NCBI GenBank assembly: GCA_023957775.1
Contig: JAMLGR010000006.1
Coordinates: 62,001-126,000, forward strand
Source of the DNA: Fimbriimonadaceae bacterium
GTDB lineage: Bacteria > Armatimonadota > Fimbriimonadia > Fimbriimonadales > Fimbriimonadaceae
Length of the DNA: 64,000 nt
Direction of reading: 5' to 3'
In this document: piece by piece, positions 1-8,575 of the stretch
Position numbering within the stretch: the first letter of the stretch is position 1
Layout of the letters: each line of letters opens with the position of its first letter
Made by a program: the position numbers and the translations under genes
The notes under the pieces: model-generated
The model's database searches: none
Seen by the model: the letters and a program-made list of their open reading frames with translations, nothing else
Told to the model about the DNA's origin: nothing

Positions 1-2
1 CG

Positions 3-614
3 GCAAGGGCGACGGAGCTGTTGGGAAACCTCGATCTGGCCTTTCTTTTTGCCCCGGCGCTGCACCCGACGATGCGTCTCGTGGGTCCGGCGCGGCGGGA
101 ACTGGGGGTCCGCACGGTGTTCAACCAACTGGGGCCGCTCGCCAATCCCGCGGGCGCGCCGAGGCAGGTGATCGGCGTGTACGACGAGACGCTCCTGGAG
201 CCGATGGCGGACGCCCTGGTCCTGTTGGGCGCGGAGCGAGCCCTGGTCGTGTGGGCCGAGGAGGGGATGGACGAGGTCTCCCCATGCGGGCCGACGCGCT
301 GGGAGGGCGTCGCGGACGGCGAGCGAACCTCGGGCCGCTGGAGCCCGGACAGCTTCGGGCTGGACCCGCTTCCACCGGCCGCGCTGGCCCCGGGCGAAAC
401 GCTCGAGCGGAGCGCCGCCATTCTCTGGGAGGCGATTTCGGATCCCGATTCCGCGCGATGCGCAGCCCTGCTTCCGGGGGCGGCCGCCACCCTTTGGTGC
501 GCGGGGGTGGTCCCCGACCTGCGGGAAGGCGTGGCCCTTGCGCTCCAGGCCGTCGCGTCCGGTGCGGCACGCGCGCGCCTCGCCTCGTACGCGGAGGCGT
601 CCCACCAGCCATGA
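3..614 (+). CDS. trpD: Anthranilate phosphoribosyltransferase, C-terminal part (5' end outside window)
   Basis: Transfers phosphoribosyl from PRPP to anthranilate in tryptophan synthesis. The frame is open from the window edge, so the N-terminal part with the PRPP-binding glycine motif is missing. What remains has the family core: HPTMRLVGPARRELGVRTVFNQLGPLANPA, here written only to name the region, is the characteristic conserved stretch, followed by the EGMDEVS motif that lines the anthranilate site. The stop overlaps the trpC start (ATGA). The operon order D-C-F follows. Function is clear from sequence; the start cannot be given. Confidence 0.95.
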   Translation, partial: ARATELLGNLDLAFLFAPALHPTMRLVGPARRELGVRTVFNQLGPLANPAGAPRQVIGVYDETLLEPMADALVLLGAERALVVWAEEGMDEVSPCGPTRWEGVADGERTSGRWSPDSFGLDPLPPAALAPGETLERSAAILWEAISDPDSARCAALLPGAAATLWCAGVVPDLREGVALALQAVASGAARARLASYAEASHQP

Positions 615-1393
615 ACCGGCTCGCGCAGATTCTCCAGACCAAGCGCGCCGAGCTCGTCGAAGCGATGGCGGCGACGCCCCTTGCGGCGTTGGAGTCCCGA
701 CTGGCCGCCAGCCCGCCTCCCCGCGGCTTTCTCGCCGCGCTGGAGCGAGCCCAGCCCGGCCCGGCGCTGATCGCCGAAGCGAAGAAGGCCAGCCCTTCGC
801 GCGGGCTCATTCGACCCGATTTCGAGGTCGTATCGGTCGTCCGCGCGTACGAGTCCGCGGGCGCCCATGCGCTCAGCGTGCTGACCGACGCGACGTTCTT
901 TCAAGGAAGCAACGACAATCTCGTTCGGGCAAGGGAGGCCACCCGGCTTCCGGTTTTGCGCAAGGATTTCACGCTCGAACCTTATCAAATCGTGGAGTCT
1001 CGGGTCTTGGGGGCGGATGCCGTGCTGCTGATCGTCGCGGCGCTTTCCGAGCCGGCCCTTGTCGAAATGCACGCCCTGGGGCGCTCGCTGGGCATGGACG
1101 TGCTGGTCGAGGTCCACGACGAGGACGAGGCGGAGATCGCCCTGCGCCACGGATTTCCGCTGATCGGGGTGAACAACCGCGACCTGTCGACGTTCGCCAC
1201 GGACCCCGGCACGTCGTCGGCGCTGGTGCCGCGTTTGGCCCGGCACGCGTTCGTGGTCAGCGAGAGCGCGTTGGAGAGCGCGGAGGACGTGACGCGCGCG
1301 CGCGCGTCGGGCGCGCGGGCGGTGCTGATCGGCACGGCGTTCTGCGCGGCGCCCGACATCGAGCCGAAGGTGCGCGAGGTGATGGGTTGGTGA
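611..1393 (+). CDS. trpC: Indole-3-glycerol phosphate synthase
   Basis: Closes the indole ring of CdRP in tryptophan synthesis; a soluble TIM barrel of 260 aa, normal for a stand-alone enzyme. Visible signatures: AEAKKASPSRG near residue 55 (catalytic Lys), SVLTDATFFQGS, PVLRKDF (catalytic Lys), ADAVLLI, LVEVHDEDE, GVNNRDL and VSESAL. The frame is open far upstream, but the ATG at 611 gives the usual N-terminus and overlaps the trpD stop by 4 nt. The 3' end overlaps trpF by 4 nt. Confidence 0.97.
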   Translation: MNRLAQILQTKRAELVEAMAATPLAALESRLAASPPPRGFLAALERAQPGPALIAEAKKASPSRGLIRPDFEVVSVVRAYESAGAHALSVLTDATFFQGSNDNLVRAREATRLPVLRKDFTLEPYQIVESRVLGADAVLLIVAALSEPALVEMHALGRSLGMDVLVEVHDEDEAEIALRHGFPLIGVNNRDLSTFATDPGTSSALVPRLARHAFVVSESALESAEDVTRARASGARAVLIGTAFCAAPDIEPKVREVMGW

Positions 1394-1974
1394 CGCGCGT
1401 GAAGGTGTGCGGGGTGACGCGCTTCGACGATTGCGAGGTCGCGCTCGATGCCGGGGCCGACGCGCTGGGTTTCGTGATGGAGGCGGGCAGCCCCCGCCGC
1501 CTGCACGACGCGTCTTTGCCGGCCGCGGTGGGACCGCTTGCCCTTTGCGTCTCCGTTTACGGCGTCTACCTTCCCGGCACCGAGGTCTGTCCGTGGGTGC
1601 AGTGCTCCTCGGGGACCCCGGACGCGGCCTTCATCCGAGCCGTTCGCCTGAGACCCGAATCGACCGTGGAGTCCGTGCTCGCGCAGCTTGGCGACGAAAT
1701 CAGTAAGCCGGCCGCGGTGCTGCTCGACGCGTTCGACGGCGCGGTGGCGGGGGGCACGGGCCGCCTCGTGGACTGGGGCTTGGCCGCCGAACTCGTGCAG
1801 GCCCTTCCTCTTCCCGTGATTCTGGCGGGCGGCCTGGGGCCGGAGAACGTGGGTGAGGCCGTACGCAAGGTTCGGCCCTACGGGGTGGATGCCAGCAGCG
1901 GCCTGGAAGTTTCGCCCGGAATCAAGAGTCACGAGCGGGTGCGCGCGTTCGTCCTCGAAGCCAAAGGCGCCTAG
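1390..1974 (+). CDS. trpF: Phosphoribosylanthranilate isomerase
   Basis: Amadori rearrangement of PRA to CdRP, the step before TrpC. The 194-aa protein starts with KVCGVTRFDDCEVALDAGAD, carrying the catalytic Cys of the K-[IV]-CG motif; LLDAFDG supplies the catalytic Asp region and VILAGGLGPENV and VDASSGLEVSPGIK form the phosphate-binding loops. The chosen start is the GTG that overlaps the trpC stop (GTGA); a second GTG lies three codons on. It is the last gene of the visible trp cluster. Confidence 0.96.
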   Translation: MTRVKVCGVTRFDDCEVALDAGADALGFVMEAGSPRRLHDASLPAAVGPLALCVSVYGVYLPGTEVCPWVQCSSGTPDAAFIRAVRLRPESTVESVLAQLGDEISKPAAVLLDAFDGAVAGGTGRLVDWGLAAELVQALPLPVILAGGLGPENVGEAVRKVRPYGVDASSGLEVSPGIKSHERVRAFVLEAKGA

Positions 1975-1988
1975 GGAAACATAAAAAG

Positions 1989-2027
1989 TGCGGGAACGCT
2001 GAAAGGAGAGCAAAGCACGTTCCCGCA
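1989..2027 (+). terminator. Inverted repeat after trpF
   Basis: A perfect 10-bp stem (tgcgggaacg / cgttcccgca) with a 19-nt loop lies 14 nt after the trpF stop. It has no U-run behind it, so it may be a factor-independent terminator of atypical form, an RNA-processing hairpin or a repeat. The rest of the 309-nt gap (1975-2283) holds an AT-richer stretch at about 2100-2175 and the promoter of the next operon; I see no gene in it. Confidence 0.45.
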
Positions 2028-2245
2028 AGGCTTCGTCCAAGACCTGGCCCTTCCGTCGCTTGCGCGTCCTTGCGAGGGCCTCGGTTTCTTGGCGCGCTGA
2101 CATTATAGACGTTGAAAGTCATAACAAACGTCTCATATTTTCGATTACATGTAACACTTTTCCACTACATTCTGGGGACGATTTCCCCATCGCGCGCGTT
2201 GAGTGGGGTGTGCAGGAGAGGCAATCGTCGGGTTTTCCAACCCGC

Positions 2246-2254
2246 TGGTATACT
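2246..2254 (+). promoter_or_regulatory. Extended -10 promoter of the ABC operon
   Basis: TGGTATACT: a TATACT box at 2249-2254 preceded by the TG of an extended -10. No good -35 is visible 17 bp upstream. A strong Shine-Dalgarno AGGAGG at 2270-2275 precedes the TTG start at 2284. The identical nonamer recurs at 12873-12881. Confidence 0.6.
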
Positions 2255-2283
2255 CTCGCGGAACCGACAGGAGGTGCGCGCGC

Positions 2284-3201
2284 TTGGCCGCAGCCATTGT
2301 TACGAAACAGCTCACGAAAAGCTACAAATCTCGATCCGCGGGCGTCGTCAACGTTGTAGACCATCTTGATCTCGTCGTCGAAGAGGGCGAGATTTTTGGT
2401 TTCTTGGGGCCCAACGGCGCCGGGAAGACGACGACGATCAAGATGCTTCTGGGCATCATCTACCCGACCTCGGGCGAGGCGTACGTGCTCGACAAAGAGA
2501 TCGGGGACATGGACGTGCACCGCGTCATCAGCTACCTTCCGGAGCGCCCGTACTACTACGAGCACATGACCGGCTTGGAGCTGCTGAAGTTCTACGGCTC
2601 GCTTTTCGGAATCGACGACGTGGAGAAGTGCCAGCGGCTGCTCGAGAAGGTCAACCTCGCGGGCGACGCGACGAAGACGATCTCGCAGTACTCGAAGGGC
2701 ATGCAGCAGCGGGTCGGGCTCGCCCAGAGTCTCCTGAACGACCCCAAACTCCTGTTTCTGGACGAGCCGACGGGCGGCTTGGACCCCATCGCGCACACGG
2801 AAATCCGCGACCTGATCCTGCAGTTCCGGGACGAGGGGCGCACCGTGTTCATCTCGAGCCACGAGTTGAGCGAAGTCGAGCGCATCTGCGATCGCGTCGC
2901 GATCATCAACCGAGGCAAGATCGAGCGCCAGGGGTCTTTGGACGACCTGCTGCGCGGCGGTCGGATCGAGATCGTGGCCGACGGCATCGACAAGGAGTTT
3001 GCGGACTCGGTCAAGCTGAGCGACGACAGCATCGTCTCGTTCAGCGGCGAGCGCCTGATCGTGGACATGCCCGAAGAGCAGGACGTGAACGGCCTGCTCG
3101 ATTCGATCCGGTCGAAGAAGGGCCGGGTGGTCAGCGTGATCCCCCGTCGCCGCCGGTTGGAGGACCTCTTCGTCGAGACGGTCCGCAACGTGAAGATTTA
3201 G
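2284..3201 (+). CDS. ABC transporter ATP-binding protein (ABC-2 type exporter)
   Basis: ATPase subunit of an ABC-2 exporter, cytoplasmic face of the membrane, 305 aa. Walker A GPNGAGKT at about 42-49, signature YSKGMQQR at 136-143, Walker B LLFLDEP at 156-162 and the H-loop SSH near 200 are intact. The C-terminal 90 residues form the usual accessory domain of DrrA/CcmA-like subunits. TTG start chosen because AGGAGG sits 8 nt before it; upstream in-frame codons lie before the promoter. The permease follows 9 nt later. Substrate unknown. Confidence 0.93.
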   Translation: MAAAIVTKQLTKSYKSRSAGVVNVVDHLDLVVEEGEIFGFLGPNGAGKTTTIKMLLGIIYPTSGEAYVLDKEIGDMDVHRVISYLPERPYYYEHMTGLELLKFYGSLFGIDDVEKCQRLLEKVNLAGDATKTISQYSKGMQQRVGLAQSLLNDPKLLFLDEPTGGLDPIAHTEIRDLILQFRDEGRTVFISSHELSEVERICDRVAIINRGKIERQGSLDDLLRGGRIEIVADGIDKEFADSVKLSDDSIVSFSGERLIVDMPEEQDVNGLLDSIRSKKGRVVSVIPRRRRLEDLFVETVRNVKI

Positions 3202-3210
3202 GAGAATGCT

Positions 3211-3996
3211 TTGAAACCCATCTGGTCCATTGCGACAACGACCGTCGGCGAAGCGATTCGGCGCCGGGTGTTGCTCATCATCCTGCTGATCGGTTTGTTG
3301 ATCCTCACGATCGCGCCCGGTCTGTCCGTGCTGACCGCGCGGTCGGAGACGACGACGCTGATCAGCATGATGTACGCGGTCCTTCAGGGGGTCAGCGCGC
3401 TGATCGCGATCATCCTCACGGTGTACATGATCCCGAACGAGATCGAGCGGCGCACGATCTACACGATTCTCTCCAAACCGGTGCAGCGGTGGCAGTTCCT
3501 GGTCGGCAAGTACCTGGGCGCGGTGTTGGCGCTCGCGCTGATGATGGGTCTGATGAGCGCGGTGATGCTGGGCGTCTTCTACTTCCAGCAGCAGCCGGAC
3601 ATGGCGAAGATGGCCGAGCTGGCCAAGGGGCCGATCCTCTACTTCGTTCAGATGTGCCTGCTCGCCGCGGTGGCGATCTTCTTCTCGACGTTCACCACGC
3701 CGATCGTGAACTTCTTCCTCTCGACGGGCCTGTACGCGGTCGGAACCGTGCTGAATCCCGTCTACGACACGTTTGCGTCCACCAATTCGAACCAGTTCAT
3801 CAAAACCGTCGCGCAGATCATCACGACCGTGCTGCCGAACTTCGGCAACTACAACGTGCAGAACCCGATCATCAACCCCGGGCAGATCATCGCGAACGAG
3901 ACCGTGTTCTATCTGAACGCCACGGTGTACGGCGTGTTCTACATCTCGGTCCTGCTGGTGGCGGGCATCCTGATCTTCGACCGGAGGGAGGTCTGA
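3211..3996 (+). CDS. ABC-2 type permease
   Basis: Membrane subunit of the exporter, 261 aa. Six hydrophobic segments can be seen: about residues 20-40, 55-75, 100-120, 145-165, 170-190 and 235-255. The NEIERRTIYTILSKPVQRWQFLVGKYLG type stretch near residues 72-100 is typical of ABC-2 permeases (NosY/Gld-like), giving the EIE...L..P motif. The start is TTG, with AGGAG overlapping the ATPase stop. Same operon as the ATPase and the next gene. Confidence 0.9.
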   Translation: MKPIWSIATTTVGEAIRRRVLLIILLIGLLILTIAPGLSVLTARSETTTLISMMYAVLQGVSALIAIILTVYMIPNEIERRTIYTILSKPVQRWQFLVGKYLGAVLALALMMGLMSAVMLGVFYFQQQPDMAKMAELAKGPILYFVQMCLLAAVAIFFSTFTTPIVNFFLSTGLYAVGTVLNPVYDTFASTNSNQFIKTVAQIITTVLPNFGNYNVQNPIINPGQIIANETVFYLNATVYGVFYISVLLVAGILIFDRREV

Positions 3997-4000
3997 TCCG

Positions 4001-5392
4001 ATGAGGGGAACCAAGCCTCTGGTCGGGGCGCTGGTCGTGTTGTTTCTCGCGCAGGCGCTGCTGTGCAACTACGCGCTGCGCGACAAGTGGAACAAGGACT
4101 TCGGGCCGGGTTCGGGCAAGGGCCTCGTGCACGCGAACTCGTCCCCCGAGCAGGTGCTCCTGCAGCTCTTCGGCTTGCGCGAGTTCGCCGCGGGCATTCT
4201 CTGGGTCAAGGCCGATTCGTTCTTCGAGACGGGGAACTACGACGCGATCCTCCCCATCATCCGGCTCGTGACGTGGCTCGACCCCAAGCAGATCGACGTG
4301 TACGCCACGGGCATGTGGCACCTGGGCTACAACTTCACCGACGAGGAGCAGCGCTCCGACCGCCGCTACATCCCTTCGGCGCTCGCGCTCGGCAAGGAGG
4401 GGGCGGCGCAAAACCCCAACACGTACGAGATGTTCTTCGAGACGGGTTGGATGTGGTACCACAAGATCGACGACGACTACTTCCAGGCTGTGAAGTGGAT
4501 GAAGGAGGCCCAGCAGAGGCCCGACATGCTTGCGGCCCGTAAGAACCTGCTGGCCGGCGCCCTCGAGCGCGACGGGAAGATCGAGGAGTCGCTCATGACG
4601 CGGTACAAGCTTCTCGACGAAGCGAACGAGCGCTTGAAGAAGGACCCCGCGTACGGCAACATGACGATGCGGGACACGATCGAGAACAACATCGACACGA
4701 TGCTCATCCGCATGTCGCAGCGCGGCGTGTTCGCTCGGGAGCGCAACGACGGAAGCTTTGAGCGCCTCCCCTACGACGTCAAGCCGCCCTTCGAGACCGG
4801 CTTCAGCGTGAAGGTCACGGTGGAAGACCCCCGCATCATCCGCTTCGAGGGAACGTGGAACGTGCTTCCCGTAGGCACCCGCATCCGTGCGATCGTGCGC
4901 GACGCCAACTACCCGGGGGCCAAGCTCGCCGAGCTGGATTGGGACTCGCAGAGCAACGTGGACCTCGACCCGCCGCGCGATCTCACGTACATGCAGGAGC
5001 AGTTGTTCGTGAAGAACCGCCGCTTCAACCGGCGCGTGGACATGAGCAAGGACCCCACGATGTATCCGTTCACGACGGACAAGTACCTCGTGGAGTTCTA
5101 CTACAACCCGCGCAGCGCGGCCGTGCACATCCAGGACAAGTTCGGTTGGAACGGCGAGGGCATGACGGACGCCAACTACCTCCGCTTGGACGTCCGGCCG
5201 GACCAGCGCGTCGTCTACACCACGCTCACGCTGACGCGAGACCAGATTCTCCGTCGCGGCGAGTGGCAGGATCGCGTGCCGATCGTGAAAACGCCCAACT
5301 ACGTGGAGCAGAAGGGTGCCGGGATCGAGGACGAGATGTTCGCGGTGCCGAGTATGATGGCGGAGCCGGCGAAACCTCCTCCCGGAGGCTAG
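4001..5392 (+). CDS. Membrane-anchored helical-repeat protein of unknown function
   Basis: 463 aa. An N-terminal hydrophobic segment (about residues 7-24) is followed by a soluble region with TPR-like helical pairs at about 50-230 (LREFAAGILWVKADSFFETGNYDAILP, WLDPKQIDVYATGMWHLGYNF, NPNTYEMFFETGWMWY) and a beta-rich C-terminal region. It begins 4 nt after the permease stop, so it is most likely a partner of the ABC exporter, perhaps an accessory protein facing the periplasm. I do not recognise a named family. The last codons contain CCTCCCGGAGG, a tight palindrome that could help end the transcript. Confidence 0.8.
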   Translation: MRGTKPLVGALVVLFLAQALLCNYALRDKWNKDFGPGSGKGLVHANSSPEQVLLQLFGLREFAAGILWVKADSFFETGNYDAILPIIRLVTWLDPKQIDVYATGMWHLGYNFTDEEQRSDRRYIPSALALGKEGAAQNPNTYEMFFETGWMWYHKIDDDYFQAVKWMKEAQQRPDMLAARKNLLAGALERDGKIEESLMTRYKLLDEANERLKKDPAYGNMTMRDTIENNIDTMLIRMSQRGVFARERNDGSFERLPYDVKPPFETGFSVKVTVEDPRIIRFEGTWNVLPVGTRIRAIVRDANYPGAKLAELDWDSQSNVDLDPPRDLTYMQEQLFVKNRRFNRRVDMSKDPTMYPFTTDKYLVEFYYNPRSAAVHIQDKFGWNGEGMTDANYLRLDVRPDQRVVYTTLTLTRDQILRRGEWQDRVPIVKTPNYVEQKGAGIEDEMFAVPSMMAEPAKPPPGG

Positions 5393-5432
5393 CGGGCAAG
5401 GAAACAGGCTCGGTGCTGGACCGGCGGAGTGC

Positions 5433-5438
5433 TACAAT
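5433..5438 (+). promoter_or_regulatory. -10 box of the SRP RNA gene
   Basis: TACAAT about 10 nt before the predicted 5' end of the SRP RNA. The -35 region is weak. The box agrees with the TACAAT boxes before tRNA-Thr (13371) and panB (11190). Confidence 0.55.
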
Positions 5439-5447
5439 TGAGGCAGT

Positions 5448-5545
<98 letters not shown>

Positions 5546-5560
5546 TGGAGCCCGTTTCCC

Positions 5561-7129
5561 TTGGCCTATCTCTCCCTTTACCGCAAATACCGCAGCCAGA
5601 CCTTTTCGGATCTGGTGGGCCAGGAGCACGTGGTTCGGACCCTGCAGAACGCGATCGCGTCGGGCCGCATCGCGCACTCGTATCTGTTCACCGGTCCCCG
5701 GGGAACGGGGAAGACCTCGACGGCGCGGCTGCTCGCCAAGGCGTTGTGTTGCGAGAAAGGGCCCCTCGCAGAGCCGTGCAACGAGTGCCACCTTTGCCTG
5801 GCGATCACCGAGGGCTCGCTGATGGACGTCGTCGAGATCGACGCCGCCAGCGAGTCGGGCGTGGAAGACGTGCGCGAGTCGATCGTCGAGGTGGCGGAGT
5901 ACCGGCCTTCGCTCGCCCGCTACAAGGTGTTCATCATCGACGAGGTCCACGATCTCTCGTCCCGCGCGTTCGACGCGCTGCTCAAGACGATCGAGGAGCC
6001 TCCGCCCCACCTCATCTTCATCTTGGCGACGACCGAGTTCCACAAGGTGCCCTCGACGATCCGCTCGCGTTGCCAGAAGTACGAGTTCCACCGCGGCTCC
6101 GTGCAGGACGTCGAGACGCGGCTCCGCCACGTGGCCGAGGCGGAGGGGGCGTCGATCGAGCCGGCCGCGCTCACCGCGCTGGCCCGCATGGCCGACGGCG
6201 GGTATCGCGACGCGCTCACTCTGCTCGAGCAGGCCGTGCTGAGTGCGGAGGGCACCGTGACGCTGCAGCACGTCTACGACCAGTTGGGTCTGATCGCGGA
6301 CGAGTCCGTGGACGCCCTGCTGATCGCCATGCGCGAGGGCGATGTGCCCGCGCTGATGGACCAGTTGGGAGAGCTGGCGCGTCGCGGGCGCGATCCGCGC
6401 TCGATCCTCGAGTCCCTCCTTTTCCGCTTGGCGGACCTGACGCGCGCCGCATACGGCGTGGCCGTCGGGGCCGAATCGGATGCCGGGAGGGAGGCCGCGA
6501 CCCGCGAAACCGCGGCCCGCGTGGGCCGCGATCGGTTGCTCGGCCTCCGCTCGGCGCTGGCCGACGCCCACAAGACGCTGCGCGACATCACGCTGCCGCG
6601 CCTGTGGCTCGAGGCCGAGCTCATCCGCCTCGCCACCGTCCCCGAAACCCCCGTGACGGTCGCCGCAGCCAGCGTGCGGGAGGCGCCGCCAGCCGTCCAA
6701 CCCGCGGCGCAGACCGCCCAAGCTCCGGCAAAGGCGGCCCCGCCCGCCGAAGCCGAGGCGAAGGCGGTCGATCCCAAGCTGGCCAAGGCTTCCAAGGTGT
6801 GGCAGACCGTCGTGCACGATCTGAGCGAGGTGTCGAAGTCGATGGCGATGCGCCTGGGCGGGTCGCGCGTGACGCAACTCGAGGGCAAGGTGCTGACGAT
6901 CGAGTTCGACCGCCAACTCGACCGCGACTGGGTCGTCGACCACGCGAAGCGCCTGGCGGCCATCCAGGCGAAGCTCGGCGAGCACACGAAGGGCGAGCTG
7001 ACCGTGGAGTTCACCGCCCGCAAACGGTCCTCGGCCGCCGACGACGAGGTCCGCACGGTAGAATTGCCCGCAGAAGGACCGCGGCTGCACAAGATGGCCC
7101 AGGAGATCTTGGCGCCGGGCACGGACTAG
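5561..7129 (+). CDS. dnaX: DNA polymerase III subunit gamma/tau
   Basis: Clamp-loader ATPase of the replisome, 522 aa. Walker A GPRGTGKT at 45-52; zinc module Cys64, Cys73, Cys76, Cys79; Walker B VFIIDEVH near 124-131; sensor 1 LATTEFHKVPSTIRSRCQ near 161-178. After the AAA+ and collar domains comes an Ala/Pro-rich linker (about 370-405) and a C-terminal tau-like domain. TTG start, 15 nt after the SRP RNA. I see no obvious slippery frameshift heptamer, so whether a short gamma form is made is unclear. First gene of dnaX-ybaB-recR. Confidence 0.96.
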   Translation: MAYLSLYRKYRSQTFSDLVGQEHVVRTLQNAIASGRIAHSYLFTGPRGTGKTSTARLLAKALCCEKGPLAEPCNECHLCLAITEGSLMDVVEIDAASESGVEDVRESIVEVAEYRPSLARYKVFIIDEVHDLSSRAFDALLKTIEEPPPHLIFILATTEFHKVPSTIRSRCQKYEFHRGSVQDVETRLRHVAEAEGASIEPAALTALARMADGGYRDALTLLEQAVLSAEGTVTLQHVYDQLGLIADESVDALLIAMREGDVPALMDQLGELARRGRDPRSILESLLFRLADLTRAAYGVAVGAESDAGREAATRETAARVGRDRLLGLRSALADAHKTLRDITLPRLWLEAELIRLATVPETPVTVAAASVREAPPAVQPAAQTAQAPAKAAPPAEAEAKAVDPKLAKASKVWQTVVHDLSEVSKSMAMRLGGSRVTQLEGKVLTIEFDRQLDRDWVVDHAKRLAAIQAKLGEHTKGELTVEFTARKRSSAADDEVRTVELPAEGPRLHKMAQEILAPGTD

Positions 7130-7145
7130 GAGCGACGCAGAAAGC

Positions 7146-7466
7146 ATGAAACTTCCCAAAGGATTCGGCGGCCAGGGCTTTTCCGGCATGATGAAACAGG
7201 CGCAGGACGCCATGGCGCGCGCCCAGAGCCTCGAGGAGGAGCTGGCGGCCCAGCGGCTGGAGATCGACAAGGGCCCGGTCAAGGCGACGTTCAGCGGAAC
7301 GGGCGAGCTGATCCAGTTGCGCATCGATCCCAGCGTGGTCGATCCCGAGGATGTCGAGGTGCTCGAGGACCTGGTGACGGGCGCGATCCGGGACGGGTTC
7401 ACGCAAGCGACCGACCTTCGGAACGCCCGCGTCCAGGAGATCATGCCCAAGATCCCCGGAATGTAG
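7146..7466 (+). CDS. ybaB: YbaB/EbfC family nucleoid-associated protein
   Basis: Small dimeric DNA-binding protein, 106 aa, the usual size. N-terminal GFSGMMKQAQDAMARAQ helix, then the conserved GTGELIQLRIDPSVV strand pair and a C-terminal helix ending in IPGM, as in YaaK/EbfC. It lies between dnaX and recR, its nearly universal position, and its stop abuts the recR start (TAGATG). Confidence 0.94.
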   Translation: MKLPKGFGGQGFSGMMKQAQDAMARAQSLEEELAAQRLEIDKGPVKATFSGTGELIQLRIDPSVVDPEDVEVLEDLVTGAIRDGFTQATDLRNARVQEIMPKIPGM

Positions 7467-8060
7467 ATGCTGTTCGCGCGGCCCCTTGCCGAACTCATCG
7501 CGGAGCTTGAGCGGCTTCCCGGCGTCGGGCCCAAGTCCGCCCAACGCCTCGCGTACCACCTGCTGCGCGTCACCGACGCAGAGGCGTTTCGCCTTGCCGA
7601 TGTGATCAAGTTGGCAAAGCAAAACTTGCGCTTTTGCGCTCGATGCCAGAACGTGAGCGAGCAGGAGCTGTGTGAAATCTGCTCGAATCCGAGGCGGGAC
7701 CCGATGCAGATCTGCGTGGTGGGCGAGCCGCGCGACATCGCGGCGATCGAGCGGGTGAACGAGTTCAAGGGCGTGTACCACGTGCTGCACGGCCTCCTCA
7801 GCCCGATGGACGGAGTCGGCCCCGAGCAGCTTCGGGTGAAGGAGCTTCTGGAGCGGCTGCGGGACGACGTCACCGAAGTGATCGTGGCCACCAATCCCAC
7901 GACCGAGGGAGACGCGACCGCGCTCTACCTGGCGAAGCTCATCAAACCGGCCGGGATCAAGATCACGCGCCTCGCGCACGGCATGCCCGTGGGGGGCGAA
8001 CTGGACTACGCGGACTCGGCCACCCTGCTCAGCGCTTTGGAGTACCGGCGCGAAATGTAG
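7467..8060 (+). CDS. recR: Recombination mediator protein RecR
   Basis: Works with RecO/RecF to load RecA at gaps; 197 aa, normal length. Helix-hairpin-helix LPGVGPKSAQRLAYHLL at about 16-32; zinc finger CARCQNVSEQELCEIC at about 52-67; Toprim domain with VVGEPRDI and the ATNPTTEGDATALYL motif. Starts immediately after the ybaB stop and ends the operon, 6 nt before a heptamer repeat. Confidence 0.97.
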   Translation: MLFARPLAELIAELERLPGVGPKSAQRLAYHLLRVTDAEAFRLADVIKLAKQNLRFCARCQNVSEQELCEICSNPRRDPMQICVVGEPRDIAAIERVNEFKGVYHVLHGLLSPMDGVGPEQLRVKELLERLRDDVTEVIVATNPTTEGDATALYLAKLIKPAGIKITRLAHGMPVGGELDYADSATLLSALEYRREM

Positions 8061-8065
8061 GTGCC

Positions 8066-8120
8066 GGGAATCGGGAATCGGGAATCGGGAATCGGGAACG
8101 GGAATCGGGAATCGGGAATC
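8066..8120. repeat. Heptamer tandem repeat (GGGAATC)
   Basis: Seven perfect GGGAATC units and one shortened GGGAAC unit (8094-8099) in head-to-tail order, filling the gap between the convergent recR and peroxiredoxin genes. Such short arrays change length by slippage. It could also act as a bidirectional stop. It is not a CRISPR: there are no spacers. Confidence 0.95.
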
Positions 8121-8122
8121 GG

Positions 8123-8575
8123 TTATCCCTTGAGGGTTTCCAAAACTTGTTCCGCGTGCTCTGCGGGTTTGACCTTCCGCCATACGTGCGTCACCACGCC
8201 CGTTTCGTCCACGAGGAACGAGCTGCGTTCGACGCCCATGTACTTCTTCCCGTACATCGACTTCTCGACCCACACGCCGCACGCCTCGCAGAGCGCCTTC
8301 TCCTCGTCCGCCAGCAGTGGGAACGGCAGGCTGTACTTGTCGATGAACTTGCGGTGCGACTTGGGCGAGTCGGGACTCACGCCGACGACATGTACCCCTT
8401 TGAACTTGGGAAAGGAGTCGCGCAGGTCGCACGCCTGGGCCGTGCAGCCGGACGTGTCGTCCTTGGGATAGAAGTAGAACAACGTCTTCTTGCCTTCGAA
8501 GTCGGCGAGCGTGCGGACTTTGCCGTCCTGGTCGGGGAGGGAGAAACTGGGGAACGGGGAGCCTTCTTCAATCAT
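8123..8575 (-). CDS. bcp: Thioredoxin-dependent peroxiredoxin (BCP/PrxQ type)
   Basis: Reduces peroxides with thioredoxin as donor; cytoplasmic, 150 aa. The motif YPKDDTSGCTAQACDLRD holds the peroxidatic Cys44 and the resolving Cys49 five residues later, the atypical 2-Cys arrangement of this class; FYP and the later GVERSSFLVDETG strand are also typical. An ATG seven codons upstream (8596) exists, but the ATG at 8575 has a GGAAG motif and gives the family N-terminus. It overlaps the CBS gene by 8 nt. Confidence 0.95.
   Translation of the reverse strand: MIEEGSPFPSFSLPDQDGKVRTLADFEGKKTLFYFYPKDDTSGCTAQACDLRDSFPKFKGVHVVGVSPDSPKSHRKFIDKYSLPFPLLADEEKALCEACGVWVEKSMYGKKYMGVERSSFLVDETGVVTHVWRKVKPAEHAEQVLETLKG

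Noticed and set aside
1989-2027. trp attenuator
   Set aside because: The hairpin lies after trpF, not before the operon, and there is no leader peptide with Trp codons.
985-2122. Minus-strand frames over trpC/trpF and the following gap
   Set aside because: They are mirror frames of the trp genes and end in sequence with no domain.
2119-4068. Long open frame (about 650 codons) on the minus strand, antisense to the ABC genes
   Set aside because: It mirrors strong coding sequence in the other strand; His/Arg/Asp-heavy composition is the usual antisense artefact at high GC.
8066-8120. CRISPR array
   Set aside because: Units are 7 bp, contiguous, without spacers, and no cas genes are near.
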